From Chrysaora quinquecirrha (taxonomy: Eukaryota > Cnidaria > Scyphozoa > Semaeostomeae > Pelagiidae), in the NCBI GenBank assembly GCA_014526335.1, contig JACTAT010000041.1, forward strand, positions 770,420 to 834,419: 64,000 nucleotides of DNA. The letters run 5' to 3'. The notes beneath the pieces are model-generated. The model was not told the DNA's origin, searched no databases, and was given only the letters and a program-made list of their open reading frames with translations. Shown one piece after another: positions 1 through 11,044 of the stretch (position 1 is the stretch's first letter; every line of letters starts with the position of its first letter). The translations under genes were made by a program, and so were the position numbers.

Positions 1-87
1 GCTAGCACTCCTGTGGCTTTTTTACATATTTCTGCAATGTGTTTATCGAATTTCAGCTTGTTATCCGTAATCACTCCAAGGTCTTTC
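1..87 (-). pseudogene. LINE (non-LTR retrotransposon) reverse-transcriptase C-terminal fragment
   Basis: Read on the minus strand from 87 down to 1, the sequence is open and encodes a peptide containing KDLGV, then LKFDKHI, then ICKKATGVLA. This is the familiar block just C-terminal of the catalytic palm in many LINE reverse transcriptases. It is cut by the window edge, and the upstream side (above 87) runs straight into an A-rich low-complexity tract and a tandem repeat, so it looks like a truncated copy. The clade (CR1, RTE, Jockey or other) cannot be told from 29 residues. Confidence 0.5.
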
Positions 88-108
88 ATAAAAAAAATAA
101 AAAAATAC

Positions 109-256
109 GATTGATTAAAAAATACGATTTAGTATTACCATTGATACGATTAATACGATTGATTAAAAAATACGATTTAGTATTACCATTGATACGATTA
201 ATACGATTGATTAAAAAATACGATTTAGTATTTCATAAAAAATACGATTGATTCAG
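109..256. repeat. 48-bp AT-rich tandem repeat, about 3 copies
   Basis: The block GATTAAAAAATACGATTTAG recurs at about 113, 161 and 209, giving a 48-bp period. Shorter TACGATT and GATACGAT words repeat inside each unit. An open reading frame across it (39-251) only reflects the repeat length being divisible by three. Confidence 0.85.
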
Positions 257-811
257 ACTATGATGTATATTTTTTATTTTTGGAGGTCTAAAAACAAATT
301 CCAACTTATCACCTCATGGTAACTCAGGTAAAACCCGATTTCGCTCCAGAAGAGTGAAATTTTAAGAACATTCAATATCTTGACATTTAATATAGTAAAA
401 AATTAGTTTCTTTTCAAAAATCTTCTTTACTCTGCTAATTTCAATTTTTTTGCAAATGGACCTATACAGACCGCATCAAACAATAGACATCTCAAAAGAT
501 GTTTCCCCCTTTCACACTTTCTTAACAATCACCTCCTTTATATAAATGAGCTCACAGAAATGGATCCGATATATCTGTCCCTTTAGGTCTTCTTGAAAAT
601 TTTGCAACTGTAGCGTGCAGAATTTTAAGAATTTATAATACCACTGTTGAAAGTAAATCAACAATGGGAAAATATAATATAATAGAGAACTTTTAGTACC
701 ATAGATGATATTATAACATGTTGCTTACTTTAATAAAGGATTGGATATTATAATTTGAAAATAAGCAAAGAAAAATTCAAACCAAGAAACCTGTCTATGT
801 TTTGCATCTCT
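257..811. other. Unique AT-rich sequence, no gene seen
   Basis: No open frame with recognisable protein content, no RNA gene and no clear repeat seen between the 48-bp repeat and the large minisatellite. The first degenerate minisatellite-like words begin near 812. Confidence 0.5.
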
Positions 812-3800
812 GAATCTGTTTATTTTATGTCTTCAATGTCCCTGTATGTGCTTGCTACCCTTGATACCCTCGATACCCATGTGTGTGTATGTATATTTCT
901 GTGTACATGTCTTCAGTGTCTCTGTTTGTGCTTGATACCCTTGATACCCTCGATACCCATGTGTGTGTATGTATATTTCTGTGTACATGTCTTCAGTGTC
1001 TCTGTATGTGTTTGCTACCCTTGATACCCTCGATACCCTCGATACCCATGTGTGTGTATGTATATTTCTGTGTACATGTCTTCAGTGTCTCTGTATGTGT
1101 TTGCTACCCTTGATACCCTCGATACCCTCGATACCCATGTGTGTGTATGTATATTTCTGTGTACATGTCTTCAGTGTCTCTGTTTGTGCTTGATACCCTT
1201 GATACCCTCGATACCCATGTGTGTGTATGTATATTTCTGTGTACATGTCTTCAGTGTCTCTGTATGTGTTTGCTACCCTTGATACCCTCGATACCCTCGA
1301 TACCCATGTGTGTGTATGTATATTTCTGTGTACATGTCTTCAGTGTCTCTGTTTGTGCTTGATACCCTTGATACCCTCGATACCCATGTGTGTGTATGTA
1401 TATTTCTGTGTACATGTCTTCAGTGTCTCTGTATGTGTTTGCTACCCTTGATACCCTCGATACCCTCGATACCCATGTGTGTGTATGTATATTTCTGTGT
1501 ACATGTCTTCAGTGTCTCTGTATGTGTTTGCTACCCTTGATACCCTCGATACCCTCGATACCCATGTGTGTGTATGTATATTTCTGTGTACATGTCTTCA
1601 GTGTCTCTGTTTGTGCTTGATACCCTTGATACCCTCGATACCCATGTGTGTGTATGTATATTTCTGTGTACATGTCTTCAGTGTCTCTGTATGTGTTTGC
1701 TACCCTTGATACCCTCGATACCCTCGATACCCATGTGTGTGTATGTATATTTCTGTGTACATGTCTTCAGTGTCTCTGTTTGTGCTTGATACCCTTGATA
1801 CCCTCGATACCCATGTGTGTGTATGTATATTTCTGTGTACATGTCTTAAGGGTCTCTGTATGTGTTTGCTACCCTTGATACCCTCGATACCCTCGATACC
1901 CATGTGTGTGTATGTATATTTCTGTGTACATGTCTTCAGTGTCTCTGTTTGTGCTTGATACCCTTGATACCCTCGATAATACCCATGTGTGTGTATGTAT
2001 ATTTCTGTGTACATGTCTTCAGTGTCTCTGTTTGTGCTTGCTACCCTTGATACCCTCGATACCCATGTGTGTGTATGTATATTTCTATGTACATGTCTTC
2101 AGTGTCTCTGTTTGTGCTTGATACCCTTGATACCCTCGATACCCATGTGTGTGTATGTATATTTCTGTGTACATGTCTTAAGGGTCTCTGTATGTGTTTG
2201 CTACCCTTGATACCCTCGATACCCTCGATACCCATGTGTGTGTATGTATATTTCTGTGTACATGTCTTCAGTGTCTCTGTTTGTGCTTGATACCCTTGAT
2301 ACCCTCGATAATACCCATGTGTGTGTATGTATATTTCTGTGTACATGTCTTCAGTGTCTCTGTTTGTGCTTGCTACCCTTGATACCCTCGATACCCATGT
2401 GTGTGTATGTATATTTCTGTGTACATGTCTTCAGTGTCTCTGTTTGTGCTTGCTACCCTTGATACCCTCGATAATACCCATGTGTGTGTATGTATATTTC
2501 TGTGTACATGTCTTCAGTGTCTCTGTTTGTGCTTGCTACCCTTGATACCCTCGATAATACCCATGTGTGTGTATGTATATTTCTGTGTACATGTCTTCAG
2601 TGTCTCTGTTTGTGCTTGATACCCTTGATACCCATGTGTGTGTATGTATATTTCTGTGTACATGTCTTCAGTGTCTCTGTTTGTGCTTGCTACCCTTGAT
2701 ACCCTCGATACCCATGTGTGTGTATGTATATTTCTGTGTACATGTCTTCAGTGTCTCTGTTTGTGCTTGCTACCCTTGATACCCTCGATAATACCCATGT
2801 GTGTGTATGTATATTTCTGTATACATGTCTTCAGTGTCTCTGTATGTGCTTGCTACCCTTGATACCCTTGATACACATGTGTGTGTATGTATATTTCTGT
2901 GTACATGTCTTCAGTGTCTCTGTTTGTGCTTGATACCCTTGATACCCATGTGTGTGTATGTATATTTCTGTGTACATGTCTTCAGTGTCTCTGTTTGTGC
3001 TTGCTACCCTTGATACCCTCGATAATACCCATGTGTGTGTATGTATATTTCTGTGTACATGTCTTCAGTGTCTCTGTATGTGCTTGCTACCCTTGATACC
3101 CTTGATACACATGTGTGTGTATGTATATTTCTGTGTACATGTCTTCAGTGTCTCTGTATGTGCTTGCTACCCTTGATACCCTTGATACACATGTGTGTGT
3201 ATGTATATTTCTGTGTACATGTCTTCAGTGTCTCTGTATGTGCTTGCTACCCTTGATACCCTCGATACCCATGTGTGTGTATGTATATTTCTGTGTACAT
3301 GTCTTCAGTGTCTCTGTTTGTGCTTGCTACCCTTGATACCCTCGATAATACCCATGTGTGTGTATGTATATTTCTGTGTACATGTCTTCAGTGTCTCTGT
3401 ATGTGCTTGCTACCCTTGATACCCTTGATACACATGTGTGTGTATGTATATTTCTGTGTACATGTCTTCAGTGTCTCTGTATGTGCTTGCTACCCTTGAT
3501 ACCCTCGATAATACCCATGTGTGTGTATGTATATTTCTGTGTACATGTCTTCAGTGTCTCTGTTTGTGCTTGATACCCTTGATACCCATGTGTGTGTATG
3601 TATATTTCTGTGTACATGTCTTCAGTGTCTCTGTTTGTGCTTGCTACCCTTGATACCCTCGATACCCATGTGTGTGTATGTATATTTCTGTGTACATGTC
3701 TTCAGTGTCTCTGTATGTGCTTGCTACCCTTGATACCCTTGATACACATGTGTGTGTATGTATATTTCTGTGTACATGTCTTCAGTGTCTCTGTTTGTGC

Positions 3801-5031
3801 TTGATACCCTTGATACCCATGTGTGTGTATGTATATTTCTGTGTACATGTCTTCAGTGTCTCTGTATGTGCTTGCTACCCTTGATACCCATGTGTGTGTA
3901 TGTATATTTCTGTGTACATGTCTTCAGTGTCTCTGTTTGTGCTTGCTACCCTTGATACCCTCGATACCCATGTGTGTGTATGTATACTTCTGTGTACATG
4001 TCTTCAGTGTCTCTGTTTGTGCTTGCTACCCTTGATACCCTCGATAATACCCATGTGTGTGTATGTATATTTCTGTGTACATGTCTTCAGTGTCTCTGTT
4101 TGTGCTTGCTACCCTTGATACCCTCGATACCCATGTGTGTGTATGTATATTTCTGTGTACATGTCTTCAGTGTCTCTGTTTGTGCTTGCTACCCTTGATA
4201 CCCTCGATAATACCCATGTGTGTGTATGTATATTTCTGTGTACATGTCTTCAGTGTCTCTGTTTGTGCTTGCTACCCTTGATACCCTCGATACCCATGTG
4301 TGTGTATGCATATTTATGTGTACATGTCTTCAGTGTCTCTGCTTGTGCTTGCTACCCTTGATACCATTGATACCCATGTGTGTGTATGTATATTTATGTG
4401 TACATGTCTTCAGTGTCTCTGCTTGTGCTTGCTACCCTTGATACCCTCGATACCCATGTGTGTGTATGCATATTTATGTGTACATGTCTTCAGTGTCTCT
4501 GCTTGTGCTTGCTACCCTTGATACCATTGATACCCATGTGCGTGTATGTATATTTCTATGTACATGTCTTCAGTGTCTCTGTTTGTGCTTGCTACCCTTG
4601 ATACCCTCGATACCCATGTGTGTGTATGCATATTTATGTGTACATGTCTTCAGTGTCTCTGCTTGTGCTTGCTACCCTTGATACCATTGATACCCATGTG
4701 TGTGTATGCATATTTATGTGTACATGTCTTCAGTGTCTCTGTTTGTGCTTGCTACCCTTGATACCATTGATACCCATGTGTGTGTATGTATATTTATGTG
4801 TACATGTCTTCAGTGTCTCTGTTTGTTCTTGCTACCCTTGATACCCTCGATACCCATGTGTGTGTATGTATATTTCTGTGTACATGTCTTCAGTCGCTCT
4901 GTTTGTGCTTGCTACCCTTGATACCCTCGATACCCATGTGTGTGTATGTATATTTCTGTGTACATGTCTTCAGTGTCTCTGTTTGTGCTTGCTACCCTTG
5001 ATACCCTTGATACCCTCGATGGCTCGCTATA
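812..5031. repeat. 4.2-kb minisatellite, unit about 80 bp, more than 50 copies
   Basis: Each unit has a constant core of GATACCCATGTGTGTGTATG, then a TATATTTCTG-type stretch, then GTACATGTCTTCAGTGTCTC, and ends in a TGCTTGCTACCC-type stretch. The spacer is made of 9-bp GATACCCTC sub-repeats, so units are 71, 80, 83 or 89 bp according to sub-repeat number. Marked variants show higher-order structure. A CTTAAGGGT variant occurs at about 1847 and 2179, 332 bp apart, within a duplicated block of four units. Units with TGCATATTTATG and CCATTGATACCC cluster at 4300-4800 with about 160-bp alternation. Overlapping 60-104 aa frames exist throughout, but they are by-products of the repeat. Confidence 0.97.
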
Positions 5032-6954
5032 GCTAGGCCAATATTCGGAACATTCAGAACATTCAAATTGATGGGAAAATTCCTTCAATAATCAGTATAA
5101 AATCTACAGTGACAGTAACAAGTATTTTAGAGCAGGAAATGTGAACAGGGGCGCAAATGAGGGGGGTGTGGGGGGGGTGTGACACCCCCCCAATAATTTT
5201 TCCAACCGGTCCCAGTAGCTACTTTATAGTGATAAAGTCGGTCCCGATCCGGCTCTGAACTAAATTATTTCCATTTTCAATAGTAATAAACAGAGTTGTA
5301 CCCGAAACCCAAAGAAAAATCGGTAAAAAATTGCTCTCATGCAGATCATTGAACATTGAACTTGATTCACCACGCTGTTTTGCATACCAGGAAATAGTGA
5401 TGATGTTTCCTTGAAAGAACAAATTAGCAAACAAAAGGGCCAGAGCAGCTAGGCGGGACAACTTTCGGCCAATTGCAACCCAATCCCTTCATGACAGTAC
5501 AATGTATTGGTAGTCAATACTGCCGTTAGTCAGGAGATGCCTAGCTGTCAGGGGTTATTCTAACGTGGTTTTGTTGCCGTTTTGTGGAACTGTATATCTG
5601 TTTTGTGGTGTTGTGATTTATATTTTGTGGTGTGTAAAAATCGACTTGCAATATTTTTTTCAGCAGACTAGGTATCTTTTGGCAAAACAAGAAAGTTAAA
5701 AAATTAAAATATTAAACTAAAACAAAAACATAACATAACAAAAGATTTATTCGGTGCTTAATCTTAAAGTACCGCGAAGTACCGTGGCGAATGCGCATAT
5801 AGTCCTTCCCCGTAATTATCAGATTTAAAAGAAGCAAATCTAGGAGTACTCGGAGGGTCCTATTTATAATCGATTCGGTGTCATGAGTTGGAAGTGAAAG
5901 CATAGGGGTATCCAAGCGCAAGCATATGGTCTGGGGGCCGGATATTCCCTCCCCCCGGAGGCTGGCGGAAGACTCGTGGGAGAATAGCGATTTCCTGTAA
6001 CGGGAACCACCGTAAGATGCGACGCCTCAGCCACATTGTCTCGGCAGTGTGGATGCAAGTGGGGAGCATTCATCTCAGCACCGGATCAGATGTTTTGCAT
6101 CGAGGCTTCGTTTTAGCGTTTTAGCAGAATGAACGGCTGTACAGTCCTCTTGCTCAATGTACTGTGTGGCAGATCCTCTGGTTTTGAGAGGTAACAGACA
6201 ATATTTTAAATCGAATAATAAACCAATATCCCACTTGGAGAACAGTTATTTTGGTATTGCTGGTTTTATTTTTTCATTGGGTTACACTCTTTTTTAAGAG
6301 AATTATGCAGTCCTTAATCTTAAAATGTTTTAATTACTTATCTTTGTTGGCTATCTTCTCTGTCTAGACCTAATGCAACACTTTCTGCCTCAGTGTACAC
6401 CCCTTTAAACCAACGCTGACGTCTCCCTTTCTCTGATTCTTTTTGCCTTCTTTGTTTCGATTTCAGCCACTCAATGACACTTTGTCGAGGATCCTACTTT
6501 TCAAGCACTGGCATATTCATAATTATATGACAAGCAGACAAGACAAGTTTATGGTATCTGACTTGATAGCAAATTCATCCAACGATTATTTTCGAATGCA
6601 CATCCCATTATTCAAGCAAAAAAATGCAACCTCATTCCTACTCTTCACATCTTCAGCAGAAAATGCCAAATGATCCTTATTCCAAAACACTTCATAGGCT
6701 AGGCCAAAATACTAAGTGTAGGTAAACTTCCTGCATCACGTTTGTGTACTGCAGCCGCCGTATGTCGAATTCATCCAGCCTTCGGGTTATTGATATCGCA
6801 ACTACCTGTAACGAACAAATAGTACTTATCAATATCAACTTAGACTAATGCTCATACCAATCATTTGGCGGGGTCAAAATAAACGGTGGGTGAAAACCGG
6901 GGGAGGGGGTAGTTGAAAACTATCCAAAAGTATGTTTTGCATAGGGGGCTGCAA
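5032..6954. other. Gene-poor interspersed-repeat region with a G/C-rich hairpin
   Basis: No credible gene. At 5158-5195 a G-run followed by TGTGACACCCCC can fold on itself. A diverged relative of this segment, again with a GGTGTGACACCCCC word followed by a GGTCC word, lies at 39,846-39,905, so it is an interspersed repeat. On the minus strand around 6806-6690 a short open stretch follows a TTACAG acceptor-like site; it could be a decayed exon of the same locus as the GTND exon at 6955-7452, but no donor was found. Short frames at 5219-5461 and 6443-6673 show no recognisable content. Confidence 0.4.
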
Positions 6955-7452
6955 TCAAGCGTCTAAGAGCATTAGAACATTTGGCAAAAAGACCACGAGG
7001 ATGCAAATGGTACAAACTTCCGAGATATCGATGTTGTCACAGATACCAAAAATTAACTGGGGATAGGTCTTAACATATTTTGATAGCCACATACCCTGAC
7101 AAACATGTTGCAGACTAGCCACCCCAGCCTCCCTGGTCAGTAACGAATGAATTAAGCTGGAAAAGGAACTTGCCTTTGAGTTCGGATACTTCTTTTGTGC
7201 TGCAGCAATGAGACAGTGGAAACTGTTTCTTGCGCGGTACAACAGAAAGTGCTTGGCCATGTCGTTGGTACCGCAGAAGAGAACCACATATTTGGGTGGG
7301 GTATTCTCAAGTGCCTTGCAATTTCGGACCTCTTCTTTTATATCGGCAAAACACCCACCTGGAGTCGAATTCACATACCAGGTGTCGGGGATAAGATGAT
7401 GAAACCGCCATTCCACCACCGGACGTAATTGTGAATCGGCGAACAAAGCAAC
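6955..7452 (-). pseudogene. Exon fragment with SGNH-hydrolase-like GTND block
   Basis: A minus-strand open frame starts right after a TTTCAG acceptor-like site (7453-7458) and runs 165 codons to a stop at 6955. Near its start it reads FADSQLRPVVEWR. It then has a TPGG block and PPKYVVLFCGTNDMAK. The glycine-rich block followed some 30 residues later by GTND resembles blocks II/III of SGNH-fold esterases or the SGNH-like domains seen in multicopy repeat-borne genes of aquatic animals. No catalytic Asp-x-x-His block is visible in the C-terminal part, which turns hydrophobic and ends without a donor site, so the copy is probably broken. Start methionine and partner exons were not found. Family assignment is an inference from two short motifs. 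Confidence 0.4.
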
Positions 7453-7659
7453 CTGAAAGAAAATGTTGTTCCTGAAGAATGTGCCGACATTCTCTTCTCC
7501 CTAGTACTTTTCACCGCACTTTTCCCTTTCTCAACAAGAACGAAATGTAATTCACGCGAAAATTAATACCCTTAAAGTAATTAACAGACTTGCATTAATG
7601 CTTCTCAAACTCTCAGATTTTCTGAGTGCGTTTCTGTTCACGCTTTAAATAATTCAAAT

Positions 7660-8060
7660 AGCGTTGATCTGCGCATGCGCCATTGTTGAACAGGCTACTG
7701 TACACCCGGGGGGTACTTCATTGTTCAAATGACTGGACGTGCAGCCCACTTTTTCCAAACCCATCCATGTGTACTGATAAATTCTGTTTCTTGTGGTACC
7801 CATGTATAAAAAAAAACGAAATGTTTTACCCATATATACCAATATCTCAAATGTTTGAACCCAATTTAAAGCCTGAGGCAACTCTAAATGCGTCGAAAAG
7901 TCATTTGCGCGGAAAACTAAAACGCACTTGCTATCAGTCTTTTCAAAGCAATGTATGTCTAAAATGTTATATATATTTTAGTACCCATGTGTAGAGATTC
8001 TTTACAAAAATCAACCCATATGTAGGGAAATTGGCGCTGAAAAAGTTACCCATTTGCGCG
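7660..8060. repeat. Interspersed repeat with repeated TACCCATGTGTA-type words
   Basis: The stretch contains CCCGGGGGGTACTTC at about 7706 and several TACCCAT or ACCCATATGTAG words (7798, 7828, 7982, 8015, 8047). This style of multicopy sequence is one I associate with anthozoan genomes, but copy number cannot be measured here. Frames on both strands show no known protein. Confidence 0.4.
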
Positions 8061-8324
8061 GCGCGTCTTGTAAAACTGTAATACCGCTAATTTTGCCCTC
8101 GCTAGTTTTGGACAATCATCAGGCTAAGTGTGGCATCAGTTCATTAATTCTTATTTTTACTTTCCGCATTTTAGTAGCTATTTGTGAATTTCGCCGTTGG
8201 GAAGCATTAAGCTATCGGCTATACACGTATACAAATATCGAGTATTGTATTACGTTAGTCGCATCCTGGGTTGAGCCGAATAGGTTTCTATTTTAGAGTT
8301 AATAACCCTTTTAGAAGGAAACGA

Positions 8325-9236
8325 CACTGTGTTAACTAGTAGGAAAGGCTATTCACGTTACTAACAAAACTGGCGAAAGTTATCGTACATATAATGAAGT
8401 ACATGTCTTCATTTCGGTTTCGCAACGACACGATTTTTAACAAAAGTTTCAAATGAGAACAAAATCAACAAAAAGTAAATGTGTTAACGAGTAGGAAAGG
8501 CTATTCATATTGCTAAGGAAAAGAGCGAAAGTTATCGTACATGTAATGAAATACATGTCTTCATTTTGGTTTCGTACGGACATGAGTTGTAACAAAAGTT
8601 CAAAAATAAGAACAAACTCAACAGAAAGTAAATGTGTTAACGAGTAGGAAAGGATATTCATATAGCTAAGAAAACGAGCGAAAGTTATTGTACATGTGAT
8701 GAAATACATGTCTTCATTTTGGTTTCGTACGGACATGAGTTGTAACAAAAGTTCGAAAATAAGAACAAACTCAACAGAAAGTAAATGTGTTAACGAGTAG
8801 GAAAGGATATTCATATAGCTAAGAAAACGAGCGAAAGTTATTGTACATGTGATAAAATACATGTCTTCATTTTGGTTTCGTACGGACATGAGTTGTAACA
8901 AAAGTTCAAAAATGAGAACAAACTCAACAGAAAGTAAATGTGTTAACGAGTAGGAAAGGCTATTCATATAGCTAAGAAAACGAGCGAAAGTTATTGTACA
9001 TGTGATGAAATACATGTCTTCATTTTGGTTTCGTACGGACATGAGTTGTAACAAAAGTTCAAAAATGAGAACAAACTCAACAGAAAGTAAATGTGTTAAC
9101 GAGTAGGAAAGGCTATTCATATAGCTAAGAAAACGAGCGAAAGTCATTGTACATGTGATGAAATACTTGTCATTTTTTTTTCGAAACAACATGAGGTATA
9201 AAAAAGTTTCAAATAAGAGAAACTCAACAAAAAGCA
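8325..9236. repeat. 153-bp tandem repeat, about 6 copies
   Basis: The word GTTAACGAGTAGGAAAGG (GTTAACTAG in the first copy) recurs at about 8331, 8483, 8636, 8789, 8941 and 9094, a period of 152-153 bp. Inner copies are nearly identical; the first and last are diverged. Because 153 is divisible by 3, the minus strand stays open for 262 codons (9237-8449) with a 51-residue periodic hydrophobic peptide. It has no ATG at its first codon (TTG) and no recognisable domain, so it is treated as repeat, not gene. Confidence 0.92.
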
Positions 9237-9426
9237 AAGAAACGGAAGATGTAAAATGGAAGGTAAAAAAAGAAGGTACAACGAAAAGGAACTTGTTGTT
9301 ATAGTTGTCTTCTTTATCCAGAGATATTTTTGCACAAGATCTTCCCTTTTTCTATATGAAATCTGGGTGTTAAAGCATAAAAATACAGATTAGCAATAGA
9401 AGAAAAAAAAAGGAAAACGCGCTTAC

Positions 9427-9737
9427 CAGATCATCGCATGGCTCTTTCGGTTTGTTGTAATCCTTATTTTGCTTGCCACTCACGCCTTTCTTCCATTTTA
9501 CAGGCCTTGCGCGCCATCCCGTTCCAGTTTGATCATTTCCACGAACACCCCAAGTTCGGCTTGCCGCGCCAGTTTGCAAGATGTATTCTGTTCTTAACAG
9601 CATCACAGGTTTATAGAAATTTGTATACTCATATTGCAAAGAAAAGTTTCCGCTACCGTTTTTCGATGCCAAGAATAAACCGTCATGTTTGCTTACAGTC
9701 GGTGCAACTGTGCAACAAGGGCGTTCATTTGGTTTAT
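9427..9737 (-). CDS. Possible internal exon of an unrecognised minus-strand gene
   Basis: On the minus strand 103 codons are open between an acceptor-like CTAAG (ending at 9738) and a consensus donor GTAAGC (9426-9421). Composition is protein-like rather than low complexity: it reads ERPCCTVAPTVSKHDGLFLA near the start, then FSLQYEYTNFYKPVMLLRTE, and KPKEPCDDL before the donor. The region is less AT-rich than its flanks. No domain is recognised. The gene may be cell-surface or repeat-borne, but nothing in the sequence decides this. It could belong with the GTND exon downstream at 6955-7452 on the same strand; this is speculation. Without that link it is an orphan exon. Confidence 0.35.
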
Positions 9738-9992
9738 CTTAGCCTAATATATTAGTAAATTCTATAGTTTCCAAATATGGTCAAGATCAAGAACAAGCAG
9801 GGTCTCTTCACAATGAAGGACGGGATAGGAAAAACAAAAGAGGATAGCGCAAGCGCGCTTGAAATTTTCCTCAGTGCACTGCGAGCGTTTCAACTGTGCA
9901 TGATCTTTCATTTATATTTTTACTTTCTTGTCATATGTTCGATAAGATACTCTTCCTTCAACTTTTTCTATCAACGGTTTCCGCAGATTTTA

Positions 9993-11044
9993 TAGCGATT
10001 ATTGAAGGAATTAATTTATCGATCCGACAAATAAGCACCCCACCCCCTTAAATCATTTACCGAGTTGTGGACAGTTTCCAAAACAAAATTACATAAATGT
10101 TTAACCCATTTCCCGACATTCTCCATCAAAAAAAGATGCCTGTTGCCTAAGATACTCTTTCTATCAACTCTTGAGTGTTTTTGACTGTTCTCCTGTACTA
10201 TGTAAGTAACCCCCTGGTAGTATTGGGACCAGCAAGCAGGCAACTTCCAAAACTTAATTACACAAGTCTTTGGCGCTTGTAGTTGCTGTTCAACACAAAA
10301 TCGAGCCTCTCTGGGTTTCTCTACATTTTCTAGCGATTATTGAAGGAATTAATTTATCAATCCGACAAATAAGCACCCCACCCCCTTAAATCATTTACCG
10401 AGTTGTGGACAGTTTCCAAAACAAAATTACACAAATGTTTAACCCATTTCCCGACATTCTCCATCAAAAAAAGATGCCTGTCCGCTAAGATACTCTTTCT
10501 ATCAACTCTAGAGTGTTTTTGACTGTTCTCCTGTACTATGTAAGTAACCCCCTGGTAGTATTGGGACCAGCGAGCAGGCAACTTCCAAAACTTAATTACA
10601 CAAGTCTTTGGCGCTTGTAGTTGCTGTTCAACACAAAATCGAGCCTCTCTGGGTTTCTCTACATTTTCTAGCGATTATTGAAGGAATTAATTTATCAATC
10701 CGACAAATAAGCACCCCACCCCCTTAAATCATTTACCGAGTTGTGGACAGTATCCAAAACAAAATTACACAAATGTTTAACCCATTTCCCGACATTCTCC
10801 ATCAAAAAAAGATGCCTGTTGCCTAAGATACTCTTTCTATCAACTCTTGAGTGTTTTTGACTGTTCTCCTGTACTATGTAAGTAACCCCCTGGTAGTATT
10901 AGGACCAGCAAGCAGGCAACTTTCAAAACTTAATTACACAAGTCTTTGGCGCTTGTAGTTGCTGTTAAACACAAAATCGAGCCTCTCTGGGTTTCTCTAC
11001 ATTTTCTAGCGATTATTGAAGGAATTAATTTATCAATCCGACAA
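9993..11044. repeat. 338-bp tandem repeat, three copies plus partial
   Basis: The word AGCGATTATTGAAGGAATTA recurs at 9993, 10,332, 10,670 and 11,008 (periods 339, 338, 338). Units are almost identical and contain GCACCCCACCCCCTTAAATC. The fourth unit is interrupted 37 bp in by the inverted-repeat transposon that begins at 11,053, and its continuation (ATAAGCACCCCACCCCC) is found at 13,159. Confidence 0.95.

Noticed and set aside
812..5031. CRISPR-like array
   Set aside because: Tandem units are contiguous with no unique spacers, in a eukaryotic genome.
8449..9237. 262-codon minus-strand frame as a repeat protein gene
   Set aside because: Starts at TTG, wholly made of the 153-bp tandem repeat; kept only as a low-interest finding.
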